Positions 38,423 to 52,200 of a DNA stretch of 64,000 nt are shown here, one piece after another. Under the pieces are notes generated by a model. The model was given only the letters and a program-made list of their open reading frames with translations. It was not told where the DNA came from and did no database searches. The stretch comes from Chamaecrista fasciculata. Taxonomy: Eukaryota > Streptophyta > Magnoliopsida > Fabales > Fabaceae. Numbering within the stretch: the first letter of the stretch is position 1; every line of letters begins with the position of its first letter. The stretch lies in assembly GCA_003254925.1 (NCBI GenBank), contig QANZ01027638.1, positions 2,304 to 66,303 on the forward strand. Direction: 5' to 3'. A program made the translations under genes and the position numbers.

Positions 38423-38825
38423 TTCCAATCATGATATCCCTCCATGACCATGGTTATGGATTATGGAATGGGAATGGCCTCCCCCTCTCTCACCTTGAAA
38501 TATGAAAATATTTACTATTATGAAGTAAATTAATTTAATATTTGAAAGATGATAAGTTTCCTCATTTTGTTTTTAAAATATAAAATTAATACCAAAAAAT
38601 AATTTTAAAAAGTTTTAGAGAAGAGCTTTAAAAAGTAGGATTTATCTAATATGTGCCCTTAGGGCACATTTTAAGATTTCTTCTAATTTGTTAGTCTCAT
38701 ATCTTGAAATTTACAAAAATTCATTTAAAAGATAATTTTTAATGTTTGAAAACTCACTTGACCAATTAAAAGAAACCTTAACATGTGTCTTAAGGGCACA
38801 TGTTAGAAAAGTATTACTAGCGTTA

Positions 38826-39058
38826 ACATGAAACCCTAAAAAAAAAAATCAGATTTTTCGCACAAGTAATCAGATTCACGAAAAAAGAAATTTTCACAAC
38901 TTAAATCTGAAAAGAATAATTTACCATGCAAGTTGGCTTGATTCACTGTCATAGAGCAGTTTGCTAAAAATTCCTTCTGCTCCATTCCTGTAGAAACAAG
39001 TAGAATAGGGTGACAAAAAATTACAAAGAAGTTCACAGTTCACCCATAGAGTCACACA
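38826..39058. repeat. dispersed duplication, copy B
   Basis: Partner of 37383-37612, with a 30-base insertion (TTCACAACTTAAATCTGAAA region) and several substitutions relative to it. The next unit of homology (38518-38592 versus 39402-39470, around TTTAATATTTGAAAGATGAT) shows the region was duplicated more than once. Confidence 0.75.
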
Positions 39059-39463
39059 CACAAGGGAAGGAAGTGAGACATTGATATTTATAAAAAAAAA
39101 AAAAAAAGTCTAATTCATTCTAAAAGAGCTCTTAAAAAGAAAGTAATAAGAGATTTTAACACGTACTTTTCATGCTCGAGCGTAAAGCCAACAAGTTTTC
39201 CCAGTGGGCTATGACATCCCATATTAAGGTTTATCCATCCACACATGTTTAAACTTGGATTGGTACCATGACAAAAGACCTAACTCATCGTAAAAGAGCT
39301 TTCAAAGGGTAGATGGTTACCTCAATATATATATATAGAGTTAGAAGACCTTTTAACTAAGCGATATGATACTTCAACAATATTATTATTATGTTTGATT
39401 ATTAAAGTAAATTATTTTAATATTTGAAAGATGATAAATTTCCTAATTTTGTTTTTGAAAGAT
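39059..39463. other. intergenic, no gene seen
   Basis: AT-rich with an A homopolymer near 39090-39108. Ends in a sequence (from 39402) that also occurs at 38518, leading into the 172-bp array. Confidence 0.3.
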
Positions 39464-40149
39464 AAAATTATAAAACTATATAATTACAATTGATATGATT
39501 AATTTGTTAAAGATAATAAAATTCAATAAAAAAAATTATGAGTTAACATTGTGTTGATATTACAATTAACAATTAATGTTAAAAAATCATATTTCTTGTT
39601 CAAATTTAAATTCATATTTAAAAAATTATCAATTCAAAATTATAAAACTATAAAATTACAATTGATATGATTAATTTGTTAAAGATAATAAAATTCAATA
39701 AAAAAAATTATGAGTTAACATTGTGTTGATATTACAATTAACAATTAATGTTAAAAAATCATATTTCTTGTTCAAATTTAAATTCATATTTAAAAAATTA
39801 TCAATTCAAAATTATAAAACTATAAAATTACAATTGATATGATTAATTTGTTAAAGATAATAAAATTCAATAAAAAAAATTATGAGTTAACATTGTGTCG
39901 ATATTACAATTAACAATTAATGTTAAAAAATCATATTTCTTGTTCAAATTTAAATTCATATTTAAAAAATTATCAATTCAAAATTATAAAACTATAAAAT
40001 TACAATTGATATGATTAATTTGTTAAAGATAATAAAATTCAATAAAAAAAATTATGAGTTAACATTGTGTCGATATTACAATTAAAAATTAATGTTAAAA
40101 AATCATATTTCTTGTTCAAATTTAAATTCATATTTAAAAAATTATCAAA
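39464..40149. repeat. 172-bp tandem repeat array, four copies
   Basis: Four head-to-tail copies begin at 39464, 39636, 39808 and 39980 with a constant 172-base period; the last lacks a few bases at its end. Each starts AAAATTATAAAACTATA and contains GATATGATTAATTTGTTAAA and ATATTTCTTGTTCAAATTTA. Copies differ at very few positions (GTTGATATT in the first two, GTCGATATT in the last two; one AAAAATTAATG variant), so the amplification is recent. About 80 percent or more A+T and non-coding. Confidence 0.95.
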
Positions 40150-40337
40150 TTAATTGCAATAATTTTTTTATGAACTAAATTGAAATATTTATTATTTTGC
40201 ATTGACTAAATCATTCATTTATTTTAATTATTATTCATAATTTGATGAATAAGTAGTTTTTTTAGAGTATAAAATTCAATTGAAGTGCAATATAAATTAA
40301 ATTATGTGTTAAATATTCATAAAACAATCTTGTAAGA

Positions 40338-40442
40338 ATATATATATATATATATATTCAATCTTGTGAGTATATATATATATATATATTCAATCTTGTT
40401 AAATTCAATCTTGTAAGAATATATATATATATATATATATAT
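40338..40442. repeat. compound (TA)n microsatellite
   Basis: Three TA runs of about 20 bases (40338-40358, 40371-40389, 40419-40441) separated by TTCAATCTTGT-type spacers, indicating internal duplication. Confidence 0.9.
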
Positions 40443-41390
40443 TGGACATTCAATTTTATAAGAATATCAAAATTAAAGTTAGCTTTCGATTTTCCTCAGG
40501 CAGGGGCCTATCTCATTTATTTGCCTTCTCTACCCCATTCCTCTGCCTTCATTGCAAGTGTTTTCGCATTGACTCTCTTTTCTCTCCATGTCTCCATGTG
40601 TTTCTTCACCTTATTGAAACTCTTGACATGACTTTTTTCACTATTCTATTTTTTTTTCTTAATGGTAAAATACAGGAGACAGGCTATTTCACAATGATAT
40701 TTTTTTAGTTAATAACATTAACACATGATATTTATCGATGAATAATTAGAGGATAATCTTCTGAAAATGTAAAAATTATCAAAATAAAATTTATCTTTAC
40801 CAATAAAGTATTTTTTTTATACACGTACGACCTAGTTCAAATTTATAACAACATATTTAAAGAGTTCAATTATTTATCAATTGTGTTGAACTTCAATATT
40901 CTTTTTTTCTGAATAATGTTAAGAGCTTTCCATTTTATGTTAGTAGAGAATCTCTTTCATTTTTCTTAAATTACATTTTCTTGTTGGGACAAACTAGTGA
41001 AACTACATCCGATTTAAGTTACCTTATCTCAGTCCTTGATCTTTTTGTGGGGTATTATTTTTGGAGACAAATTTTGGGGTCTTGTTGAAGGTGTTGGTTT
41101 GATAAATGTGGCTGACACTCCAGGCCCAAACACACAGACTAATCACTAATCTATTATTCCACGACATATATTCTCATATTTAAAAATCACACATATATAT
41201 ATAAGGACCACAAAACTCTGCAATTCCATTCACTTCTTTTTAATATACAAGACGATTTATTTATTTTATTGGTGACATTGCAGTAACATGTTTCGTTCAA
41301 ATCCAATTTGGAGTTTGGATATTGAATTGATTATTTATGGAGATGATTTTTGAAAGTCAAGAAAGCAAATAGTGCTTATATTTTAGGATA
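40443..41390. other. intergenic, no gene seen
   Basis: AT-rich DNA. An 88-codon frame at 40442-40708 looks like chance coding. No supported feature. Confidence 0.35.
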
Positions 41391-41530
41391 AATTACATTT
41401 TGGTATCATATTCTATGGACCAGTTTCACTTTGGTACCATATTCTTTCAAAAGTGACACTTTGTTATTCTGTTCTTTATACCACTAACACTTTGACACCC
41501 AAATTTATTTTTCTGTTAAGTTTTGATGGC
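41391..41530. repeat. single arm related to the intronic palindrome family
   Basis: Reads AAATTACATTTTGGTATCAT, then TTTCACTTTGGTACCATATT and further ACACTTTG units, parallel to one arm of the palindrome at 20206-20634 (AAATTACACTTTGGTACC, TTTCACTTTGGTACC). The matching inverted arm was not found, so this is probably a truncated member. Confidence 0.6.
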
Positions 41531-41724
41531 GAAATCGCGACCATCACGTGCACATGAAAAACACCTAAATGTTCATTTTCCTTTCATTTTTCACAATTCA
41601 TACGGTAAAACATTCCAAAATCATCTCACTTGACATCTGAGTGTTAATCATTCACAAATAAAACTCATTTCAATGTTATTCTTAAATCTAAATTGTATTC
41701 AATGTTAATGATTAAATTAATATA

Positions 41725-42222
41725 GGTCAAAACTTTAAATTGGTCCCAAATATATGAGCTAGATAAATTTCAAATTGGTCCTAAATGTTTCATTTGTTTC
41801 AAATTGGTTCTATATGTTTCTATAATTGCTTAAATTGGTCCCAAACATACTTTCAAGACGCAGTGTGACCTCATTTACTAAAAAACTCAACTAGCTATAT
41901 AAACAGAGAAATAACTCTTCAAAAGTTAACACATAGTTTTGAATTCGTCATGCTCGGACTTGAATGAGAGATATATGAACAACTTTGTTTGTTTGAATGT
42001 GAAACGTACGACCCACTTTTAGAATCTGATTTAATCTCGTTTGTTGACGATTCAAACTGGATTGAGAAAGTGCTCATCAAAAGTAACTAGTAGTTTTGGA
42101 TTCATCGCATTTGAACTTGAAATGAGAGAGATGCCATTAGTTTAAGACCAACTTGAAAAGTTATAGAAATATGTAGGATCAATTTGAAATAAACAAAATA
42201 TGACCAACTTGAGATTTTGGCC
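41725..42222. repeat. foldback family 'FB-A', copy 3
   Basis: Left arm GGTCAAAACTTTAAATTGG, CAAATTGGTCCTAAATG and CATTTGTTTCAAATTGG; right arm ends ACCAACTTGAGATTTTGGCC. The interior repeats the TTTGAACTTGAAATGAGAG segment. Same family as 32889, 37898 and 63278. Confidence 0.8.
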
Positions 42223-43281
42223 ATTAATATAATATCATTTTCATACTCAAATTTTATATACGTAGAAGATAATATTGATCTCTTGATTAAACAAAGAATA
42301 TTGGCTTGGATAGATTACTCTTATTATAATAATTTTTTAAGGATTAAATTGTAAGTTATTTTATTTGTTGAGGACTAAATTATAATTTTTCTCAAGTTAA
42401 AACAAAAGCAAGCTTATAAAGACAAGGGAAAAAAGGGAAACACCACTAACATAAATCACCAGAGTAACTAAAAACAAAAATTTATTAACATTCATGAAAT
42501 AAAAATAAATAAGAAGAGTTGCAAGAGGTGAACTCAAACAAATTCTTTGCTATGTATATTTCTGTAAAATTATTTTCCAGAATATATTTGTAAACGCATT
42601 ATTTTAATTTTTTTAAATTTTGTACTTAATAAAAAAAAATAAGCATGGAATATCCTCAAATGCACACCTTAATTAGTAAATACCCCAAAACAAAATAAAA
42701 AAGATCACTAATAATAACTAACTCATGCAGTGGCAATAGATGTAAATATGAGCAAGAACAAGGACAAATATTGAAAATCGCGGCCTGCGTACCATGTTAG
42801 CGCAACGCATGCTCATTCACGTTATTGTGGAAACACAAAGTCGAAGAGAGAGAGAGAGAGAGAGAATCAGAGAGCGAAACAGAGCGATCGAGAGAGAGGA
42901 AGTGAAGGAAAAAATAACGAGAAAATAAGGGGACAAAATTTGCAGAGGAGGGCTTAGGTTTCATCTTCAATTCTTTTCGTGAAAGCCCCGCCATTGCGAA
43001 AGCCTCTTCTGCAACGTCGACGTACCAAGATTTCCGGCCCGGGGTGACATCGTACGTTTAATTTCTTCATGATCGCCGAACCAAAACGACACTAGGAGAG
43101 GAATTTGGAATTTCAATCCCGAGGTCGCGATTGGATATGCTTAATTATGTGCTTGATTTTAATTCAATTGATAGAATACATTGTTTTTTCCCACGTTGGG
43201 TGGTAGTTTCTATTGATGGAATCTCGGGTTTGAGCAGCTGATCTCGGATTCGTTTTGGCGAATTAACATATATCATTAACA
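42223..43281 (+). promoter_or_regulatory. myosin upstream region and 5' leader
   Basis: AT-rich to about 42780, then a GC-richer part with an (AG)n run at 42845-42864, likely the transcription start region and 5' untranslated exon of the myosin gene. No separate gene seen. Confidence 0.45.
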
Positions 43282-46200
43282 ATGGTATTTATTACCGTTC
43301 CTCTTTTGCTTTAATTATTATTGTTATTATTATTGAACCTTAGATTTTTTAGCCCAATATTAGAGAAATTAAATGAGTCTGAGTATTAAAAAGCAACGAA
43401 TTGAATGAGTTTGAGTATTTAATCATAAGGTTGCAGCCTATATACTAGGAGTTTTAGTGTGAAGTTATCTGTAAAATTTTACGTTAATCAGGATATGATC
43501 TAATGCGTAAACTCAGTTCATTACACTATAATCCATCTTGATAAAGAATGGGTTTGTAACTTTCTATATATGTGATAGCTATCAAATTTATAGCTGGTAC
43601 AAACCTCATTTTCTTATGGTCTTCAATTTCCGTGAAAATGATAGAGAATAAAACAGTTCATATCTAAGGTAACTTGTAACATAAATTTATAAAATGTACA
43701 GTTTCTATATATTCTAACAAAATAGTACTCTGTTTAATGTTGCCTGATATATATATAGGACTGAATAAGTCTTGCTCAATAGGATAGTACACCGTGCTGT
43801 TTTGGTTTTTTGAAGTGGCTCTCAACAAAATTAAAGTACCCATGGTCGAATTATTTAGCAAAAATGCTAAAGCGCAGTTCATCTTAATAAGCGTTGAATG
43901 CCATTCATATAATCATATGAGCTGACAAAGTATGTCCCATAAATTTTAAAGGAGTTTACCTCCGTGACGTTAACTATATATCTGTAATCATGTGCTGCTT
44001 GATGAAAGAAAATCAATTAATGTGGAAGAAAAGTCTCACGGTCTAGTTCGCATATTCAACGAATTTATTTTAATTAATGCTAATATCAACTTCACATAAG
44101 GCTCCACTCTGATGATAAAGGCACTGGTAATTGTTTTGGATGCACAGGCTACTCAAATCAATTTCGTGGTTGGATCTCATGTTTGGGTTGAGGACCCTGA
44201 GGCAGCTTGGTTAGAGGGAGAAATTTTGCAAGCTAATGGCGAAGAAATCAAGGTTAAGTGTTCGGACAAGGAGGTGAGTCTTCTGGAATTTATTTTTAAT
44301 CCAGTCATTTACAAAACTATGTACATATGCAAAAAAATACCTGTGTATCTACACGAAAGGAACAAACAAGATGTTCTTCTTCTGGTATACTTCTGTCCTT
44401 CTTTTCTCTGTTTATATTCGTTATACAAAAATGGGTAAATCAGCTGTGACAACCCGGAATGGTTGAGCAGCTCAAACGGTCTGGAAATTTTTGCTCACCT
44501 TCTACCTGTTCGCATTCCCGTACCTTCCAAGCTTCAGCATTTTATCCATTTTAAAATTTCTTGTGTCAGAGAAACAGTCGATTGAGTGGGATAGAAAGAG
44601 AGAGGGTATTATATTTTTCTCAGCCGCTGGATCGAGAACTAAAACGGATTGGGAGGAAGCTGTGTCGACAGATCACGATGTGGGGAATGAGGGAATGGCA
44701 CGTCTTGTCATTGAAAGCTTATAAGATTTTGAATTTGGTCCTTTAAAGTATAAGCCTTTAATTTCGTCCCTCGTTTTTTTTTCCCAATTGACATGAATTA
44801 CTAGCTAAAGAGATAAATAAAATACAGCTAATTTGTAAATTCTTTTCTCTTCATCATTTTACTTCCCATTTGTGTTTTGGTATTCATATAAAAAATATGT
44901 AATGTTGTTGACAGAACTAAGCGTTATATCTTTTCGGTAGGTTGTGGTCAAACCATCTAATATCCATCCCAAGGATCCTGAGTTCCCTCCTAATGGCGTG
45001 GATGATATGACGAGGCTGGCATATCTACATGAACCAGGGGTTCTTCAGAATTTGAATGTTCGATATGATTTGAATGAAATATATGTAAGCACTAACCGCA
45101 TGTGATTTCACCTTTGCTTTCTGCTTTTAATGTTAAGAAATTTTAAGCTGGGAGGTTACTTTGAAAGAATATCTGTATTTTAACGTATGTTTATTAGATG
45201 TATCTCTGACCTTTGTCAATCTTCTTTCGTTCCTTTTTTTTTTTTGATTCTTTTTATAAATAAAAATGTATATCGTTCTATTTTTTTTGCTGTTCCTAAT
45301 GGTGTTGTGTTGAAAGAGTATGAGGTGTGCTTTGCCTGCTGTCCACTAGGCTGACCGTCTTTGGAAATGAGGAAGTTTAACTCCATAAATGATGTTTCCA
45401 GACATACACAGGAAATATATTAATAGCTGTCAACCCTTTTCAAAGATTACCTCAGTTGTATGGCCATGACGTGATGGAAAAGTATAAAGGGGCTTCTTTT
45501 GGTGAACTGACCCCGCATCCTTTTGCAATTGCTGATGCTGCATATAGGTATCTAATCCGTGCTCTCAGTTTCTGCACCTTGGTCATGGTTTAAGTATTCG
45601 TGGGTTCAAGATGATCCTAGGTACAGATTAATTAATAATTCTTAAGAATAGGGAAATAGTTAAACATCATCAATTTAGAACATCACCTATGCTATTTTTT
45701 TTTGGAACCTTTAAGTGAACTTCTGGGAGAACTTAAGTGCTACATTATAAAAATTCCGAAGTGAAAATAGTAACTTCGGCCTTCTTGCCTCTTGTTGAAA
45801 TCACATTGTATGTTCTTCTACATTTACAATCCTCTGAAATAGCGGAAGTATTATCAGCCTTTTTTCCTCGTCAAAATGTTTAAGCTTCGGTTTGATTTTG
45901 TTAGCTGGCCATCTACAATTTTGATACTGTCAGTAGTTTTCGTTTAACTTCTTTTATTTTTTTTAAGAAAAAAAATTTGCCTTGGGTTTCTGCATTATCC
46001 AACCAACTTTAACTAGTTTCCGGAATTCCTTTTAAATAAGACCCGGAATTAAAAAAAAAAAAAAATTGTATCTGCAGGATGATGATAAATGAAGGAGCAA
46101 GCCAAGCAATTTTGGTCAGTGGAGAAAGTGGAGCTGGTAAAACAGAGAGTACAAAAATGCTTATGCACTATCTTGCCTATATGGGTGGGAGAGCAGCATC

Positions 46201-49200
46201 TGAGGGAAGGTCTGTGGAGCAACAAGTTCTGGAGGTAACAAACTTAAAATTGTTTCTCACCTGTTCCTTGGGAGAAGTGGAAAAAGGGGGGGAGTATTAT
46301 GGCAATTAAAATTTTGTGCTCCTGAAATTCTGAATTTAGCCCTTCTCTTTATTTACTTCTACAGTCCAATCCTGTTTTAGAAGCATTTGGCAATGCAAAG
46401 ACCCTCAGAAACAACAATTCAAGGTATGAGCTGAGCCGTTGAGTAAGGTTTTCTTTATTCCCTATTTTGCTATTTTTATGCTCTTCTTTCTTTTGATTGG
46501 TTCAAACTCTGTCCTAAGTTGAGCTTAGTGCAATTTCAGTCGATTTGGTAAGTTCGTGGAACTTCAATTTGACCAGAAGGGGAGAATTTCAGGAGCTGCT
46601 ATCAGAACTTACTTACTGGAACGATCCCGTGTCTGTCAAGTTTCGGATCCTGAGAGGAATTATCATTGTTTTTATATGCTTTGTGCTGCACCAGAAGAGG
46701 TGATACATTCTTCTTTTTGGATAACAAATTTATGGATAGAAACATTAAGGTCAGCTTCTATGGTTTGCAATAGATACTTAATATGATAATATTTAATATG
46801 CATCAACTGATTATTTTTCTTTTGGGTAAAATCTACTGAATCTTTTCTAATGACGTATATGATAGTCATTGGTATAAGAATAGCTTGAATGGTTTTGTTT
46901 TCTTAATGCCATCACATATAAAGTAATCTGCTACAGATTTGGGACTACAATAAGTAGTAAAAAATAAGCAAAATTAATAAGGCAGTTCTCAAAGCCATGA
47001 AAAGCAGGGTTTTTTCATAAATAAGATGGTGGATTCTCCCGTGTATAAGATCTTGGGGCAAAAAAAAAAAAAAAAACTTGACTCCCTTCATGTTTTCATG
47101 TTTTAAATCTCCTCCTATGAACATATTTCTCTACTGTGAGAATGGTTCATGGACCTTAGGCTTGATAAAGTATGATTTAGGCCACATAAATATTTTGCAT
47201 GGTATGAGGCAGGATTATATCGCAATACAGAGATTGAAATTCTGATGCAGTGGTGCTTAAAATGAATGATAATGTTGTGTAGAAGTGACTTTGAATTTGT
47301 TTTTCCATAACTGATTTACTATTTATGTTTCATGTGTCTAGGATATTAAAAAGTACAAATTGGGAAATCCAAGAACATACCATTACCTAAATCAGTCGAA
47401 TTTCTTTGAGCTGCAAGGATTAGATGAATCGAAGGAGTACCTTGACACTAGGAGAGCTATGGAGGTTGTTGGAATGAGCTCTGATGAGCAGGTACCCTTC
47501 ACTACAGTGTCTATGGAAAATTTTATTGTTTGTTTTCTTTACAGGATTTTGCCACCCCTCTTCTCAGGATGCTATATTCCGAACAGTAGCTGCTGTTCTA
47601 CATTTAGGAAACATTGAATTTGTAAAGGGGGAGGAGCCAGATTCCTCCGAACCCAAAGATGATCAATCTCGTTTCCACCTTAAAACTGCAGCTGAACTTT
47701 TAATGTAAGTTATTTATAGTTTTTCATTAAGCTTAACATCTCTACAACATTCAAATTCAAGTCTATAACAGCTGCAGTTTATTTCTTTATTATTTATGCT
47801 AGGTGTGATGAGAAGGGACTTGAAGATTCTTTGTGCAAACGTGTTATGGTGACACGTGGAGAGGCCATAACAAAATGGCTTGATCCCAATTCAGCGGCAC
47901 TAAGTAGAGATTCGTTGGCAAAAATAGTTTACTCAAAGCTGTTTGACTGGTAACCGTTTGTGACGTTAATGAATCTATAAAGAAGTTACCTTTTACTTTA
48001 AAGTTAGTAAGAAGTATAAATTGTATGCATATTTATGAGTCTGATATTTTAATCAGTATCAACCCTATTGATCCAGGATCGTGAAAAAGATTAATAACTC
48101 CATCGGTCAAGATCCAAATTCAAAAAACTTAATTGGGGTTCTGGATATATATGGATTTGAGAGTTTCAAGACAAACAGGTGCATAACCGGTACGCTTTTG
48201 TCTTTATTTTTTACAGAAATAATTTCTTGCCGCTAATTTTATGAATGGTTTCTATTAATGAAGTGGGTTGTCTAATTAAATGCATAAGGGGTGTTGTATA
48301 TGTCAATTTTGACACAGAAGTTAATAACTTTTGTTATCTTTTTGTGCATAGGTTGACAATAATCCATGAATTGAAATGCATCTTTGTTTCATTTTGATGT
48401 TTTATCACATTTTTCGCATACATATATTCCTTAGGGATGTAAGACCAAAAGTTCTCTCCTTGGCAAAGGATTCTTGGTTTTAAGGCTGCCTTAGTTTCTT
48501 CTGTAATTACTGCTGCTGGCTTTTGATGCAGAATGGTTATGTTTGTGATATCGTGATTCGTGATTAATAAATATAACTCAACTTTTTGGCTTTATTTTCC
48601 CTGTGTGGCTATCTTCACAAGTTTTCCAACATTTTATGTAATAATGGGTCCTGTGCAGCTTTGAGCAATTTTGTATCAACTTGACCAATGAGAAATTACA
48701 GCAACATTTCAACCAGGTTACATTTTACACATTTCTCTACTTGGGATTCATCATAATAAACTAATTTTATTGAATTACAATCATCACATTTTCTTTTATC
48801 TGGTACACATCCATATTTTATTTCACAGCATGTCTTCAAGATGGAGCAAGAGGAATATACAAAGGAAGAAATTAACTGGAGTTATATAGAGTTCATTGAT
48901 AATCAGGATGTTCTTGATCTCGTTGAGAAGGTGGGTAATTTACCCGGCTGTCCAATTTTCCTCTGTGGGAAAGCTATAGCCTATAAGTTTGCCATCTAAT
49001 TCCTTGAATCAAATGGTGTTAATAATTAATGTTCCCTCTGTTTAATTTCACCATAAAATAGTGTACAAGAATTCGTGGGGCAACTGAGATTTTGTGGAAA
49101 ATATAATTCAGGGGAAGTAGTTTTCAAAACCATATTTATCCAATAATCTATTTAAACTATATATCTGCCATGCAAGCAATCTTCAGATGAAAACCATTTT

Positions 49201-52200
49201 TCTTTTCTATATAGTTGGTTCAAAGGAAACGGGACTTGTTTATACTAGTTTGAGTCCATCTGGGCAGGCAGTAGCTAATTCAACTATGCAAGTTATGAAA
49301 AATATTAGAGAAAGTAGATACATAACGATCTTCAACTAAGAAGGCAGTGATGCATCACATATTAGTCAGTGTTCACTCGCAGATCTTATGCAAAGGGCAG
49401 TTTTGCACGATGGATCTCATCAAACTTGTGCCGTGAATTTCATTCATTTAATCTTTTAAATAAATATCACATGACTCAACTTTTTCTGGCTTCTACTCGT
49501 TCTCATAGTGAAAAAGGGATCAGAGAAATTAACTTGTCAAAATTTAAATTCTGAATGAGAAAGAGCTGCTTAAAAATCAAATGGGCCGCTGTATGATAGT
49601 TGGAACAATATATAATGCATACATTAGGAGAAATTGCTTTGTGAGATCTGTATTGTTATTTCTGTTGGCTTTTGGTATCCAAAGGAAAGTCTGGCCATTT
49701 AAATGCAATTCTTGTTTTGAACTGAAACTGGCCGCTACTCATTAAGAAGTACCATTGCCTTGATTCTGAATTTGTAGTAAGCACGCATATAAATTGCAAA
49801 CATGTTTCATCCCAAAAATAAGAAAATAAAATGCATGCATGTAAGCAAGTGCTGTGGCTGGCTTTCATTATTAACTTATTTGGGAAGGTAAGTGAACTCT
49901 ACTACTGCACCAGTTGGCTTGCGGTTTTAGTTTCCAATTTATGTGTAGAAAGCAGGTTACAGAGTTTTTGTCTTTTATTTACATTTTTCTTTTCTAAACT
50001 TTGTAACTACAGAAACCTGGCGGCATCATTGCTCTTCTGGATGAGGCTTGGTATGTTTTATCTAGTTTAAGGTCTTACTTGATATTTCTGATAGATATCT
50101 GGTGGCCAATCTGTGATTTAAATTTCTTTCTTTCATATTTTCATGTTTATATTTATACACACTAATATCTACTTATACATATACTTTGAGATTGTAACAT
50201 GTTATGCTCATTTATTGTAGTATGTTTCCAAGATCGACACATGAAACATTTGCTGAAAAGCTATATCAAACTTTTAAAGACAATAAACGCTTCAGCAAAC
50301 CAAAGTTGTCTCGTACTGATTTCACCATTTGCCATTATGCTGGTGATGTATGTGAAGTAAATTTTGGTTTAAGTAGTGATCTACCGTGAACAACGAAAGC
50401 TAAAATCTGAAAATATGACAAACTTTTAATTGCAGGTCACTTATCAGACTGAGTTGTTCCTTGACAAGAACAAAGACTATGTTGTTCCGGAATTTGAGGC
50501 ACTACTCTCTTCTTCGAAGTGCTCCTTTGTTTCAGGGTTGTTTCCACCTCTACCTGAGGAAACGTCCAAATCATCAAAGTTCTCTTCTATAGCCACCCAG
50601 TTTAAGGTCTTTTTCTTTCTTTTTTCGCTGTGCATATCCTTGCAATGGTCTGATTTCATGTTTTGTCACTGTCATTCTTAATGCTTATCTTACACAGCAA
50701 CAACTGCAATCTTTGCTTGAAACGCTGAGTGCTACTGAGCCACATTACATTCGTTGTATAAAGCCAAATAATCTTCTTAAGCCAGGGATATTCGAGAACA
50801 ATAATGTATTGCAGCAGCTTCAATGTGGGGTAAGCTCAATGCTGCTTTTGTCATATCCTTGGGTACGACTTATGAATATTCCTCCCAATTGATTTAGGAC
50901 TTTATGGATATTATATATAGGGAGTAATGGAGGCAATTCGTATCAGTTGTGCTGGATATCCCACTCGAAAGACTTTTGATGAATTTGCTAAGCGATTTGC
51001 TGTCCTGGCACCTGAAATTCTCAAAGAATGGTATTTATATCTCCTGTTTTCTTGTACCTCGTCTTAGTATATCTAGGTTTATCCAAGCTTAAACTCCTTC
51101 AAACCTATTAACGATGACCATATATCTACAGCCCAGATGAGAGGACTGCTTGCACAAAGCTGCTACATAAATCAAATCTTGAAGACTTTCAGGTGCCTAT
51201 TGATCCCAGCTGACAGTTATGACTTTGAGGGAAAATGTCAGTTATGACTTTAAAAAAATAGTCATAACTAATTTTTTTTTATAAAGTAATTTAGGAAACT
51301 ATTATAAAGAAGAAAATCTTGAAAAAACAATGGATAAGGTGGAGTTTTGAAAAACGGTCTTGAAACAAAGATAAATTTAAAAGTTGGAACATGTGTGGAA
51401 AGTGTTAGGCATTCCATGGCGTCTAATTATCAAATTATGTATGTCAAGATTACTCCTAAATCAATTACGTGCAAAGTGCGATATTGTTTGGATGTTTGTA
51501 CTTGACTAAGCATTTTCAAATCCAAAGGCCTACGTATCCCTTAAAGGATCGAAGTTCACATAGTTGGTCCAAAATTCTTTTCACTTAGCATGGGATAATA
51601 AGAATTATAGATGGTTTTTCCTTTGTCAGAACTATTTTTCACATGCTGTATTAGAAAAAAAAATTGAGTTATATTTTTGTCAAACTTTGTTTCACTAGTT
51701 ATCCTTTGACAAAATGATACGGAAAAGTGATAAAGCTTGTAACTAATAGAGTTTACTTACTGATATTATATTCATAAGCTGCTGTGGTCTCTGAATGTTA
51801 ACATGATTAATATTAACATTATGTTAGAATACGTGGAAAGAAAAATCATCATTGCTGAAACTTTTCATTGCAGGTTGGCAAGACTAAAGTATTTCTGAGA
51901 GCAGGACAGATGGCAAAACTAGATGCATGTCGTGCTGAGGTCTTAGGAAAATCCGCAACGGTTGTTCAGAGTAAAGTTCGCTCATATTATGGTCGCAAAC
52001 GATACCTTTTGCTGCAGATGTCTGCCATACAAATACAGACTATCTGTAGAGGTATTTAGCTGAGTTTCTTTTTTATTATCAATGTAACCAATAGAAGATT
52101 TCCTCAATATCTTTAGCTATTATGAGAAAATTCTGAATATTTCCTTTTTTTTAATCTCCTATAAATTTAATGTAGGACAACTTGCGCGCGAGAAGTTTGA

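Noticed and set aside
39464-40149. CRISPR-like array
   Set aside because: The repeats are contiguous 172-bp monomers without spacers, in a plant genome.
40442-40708. 88-codon plus-strand frame
   Set aside because: Cys/Phe/Leu-rich chance frame in AT-rich DNA, no recognisable domain or splice context.
44112-44438. ATG at 44112 as the myosin start (108-codon frame)
   Set aside because: The exon 2 acceptor at 44146-44147 and the ATG|GT at 43282 give the family-typical Met-Ala-Thr start; the extra residues look like intron translation.
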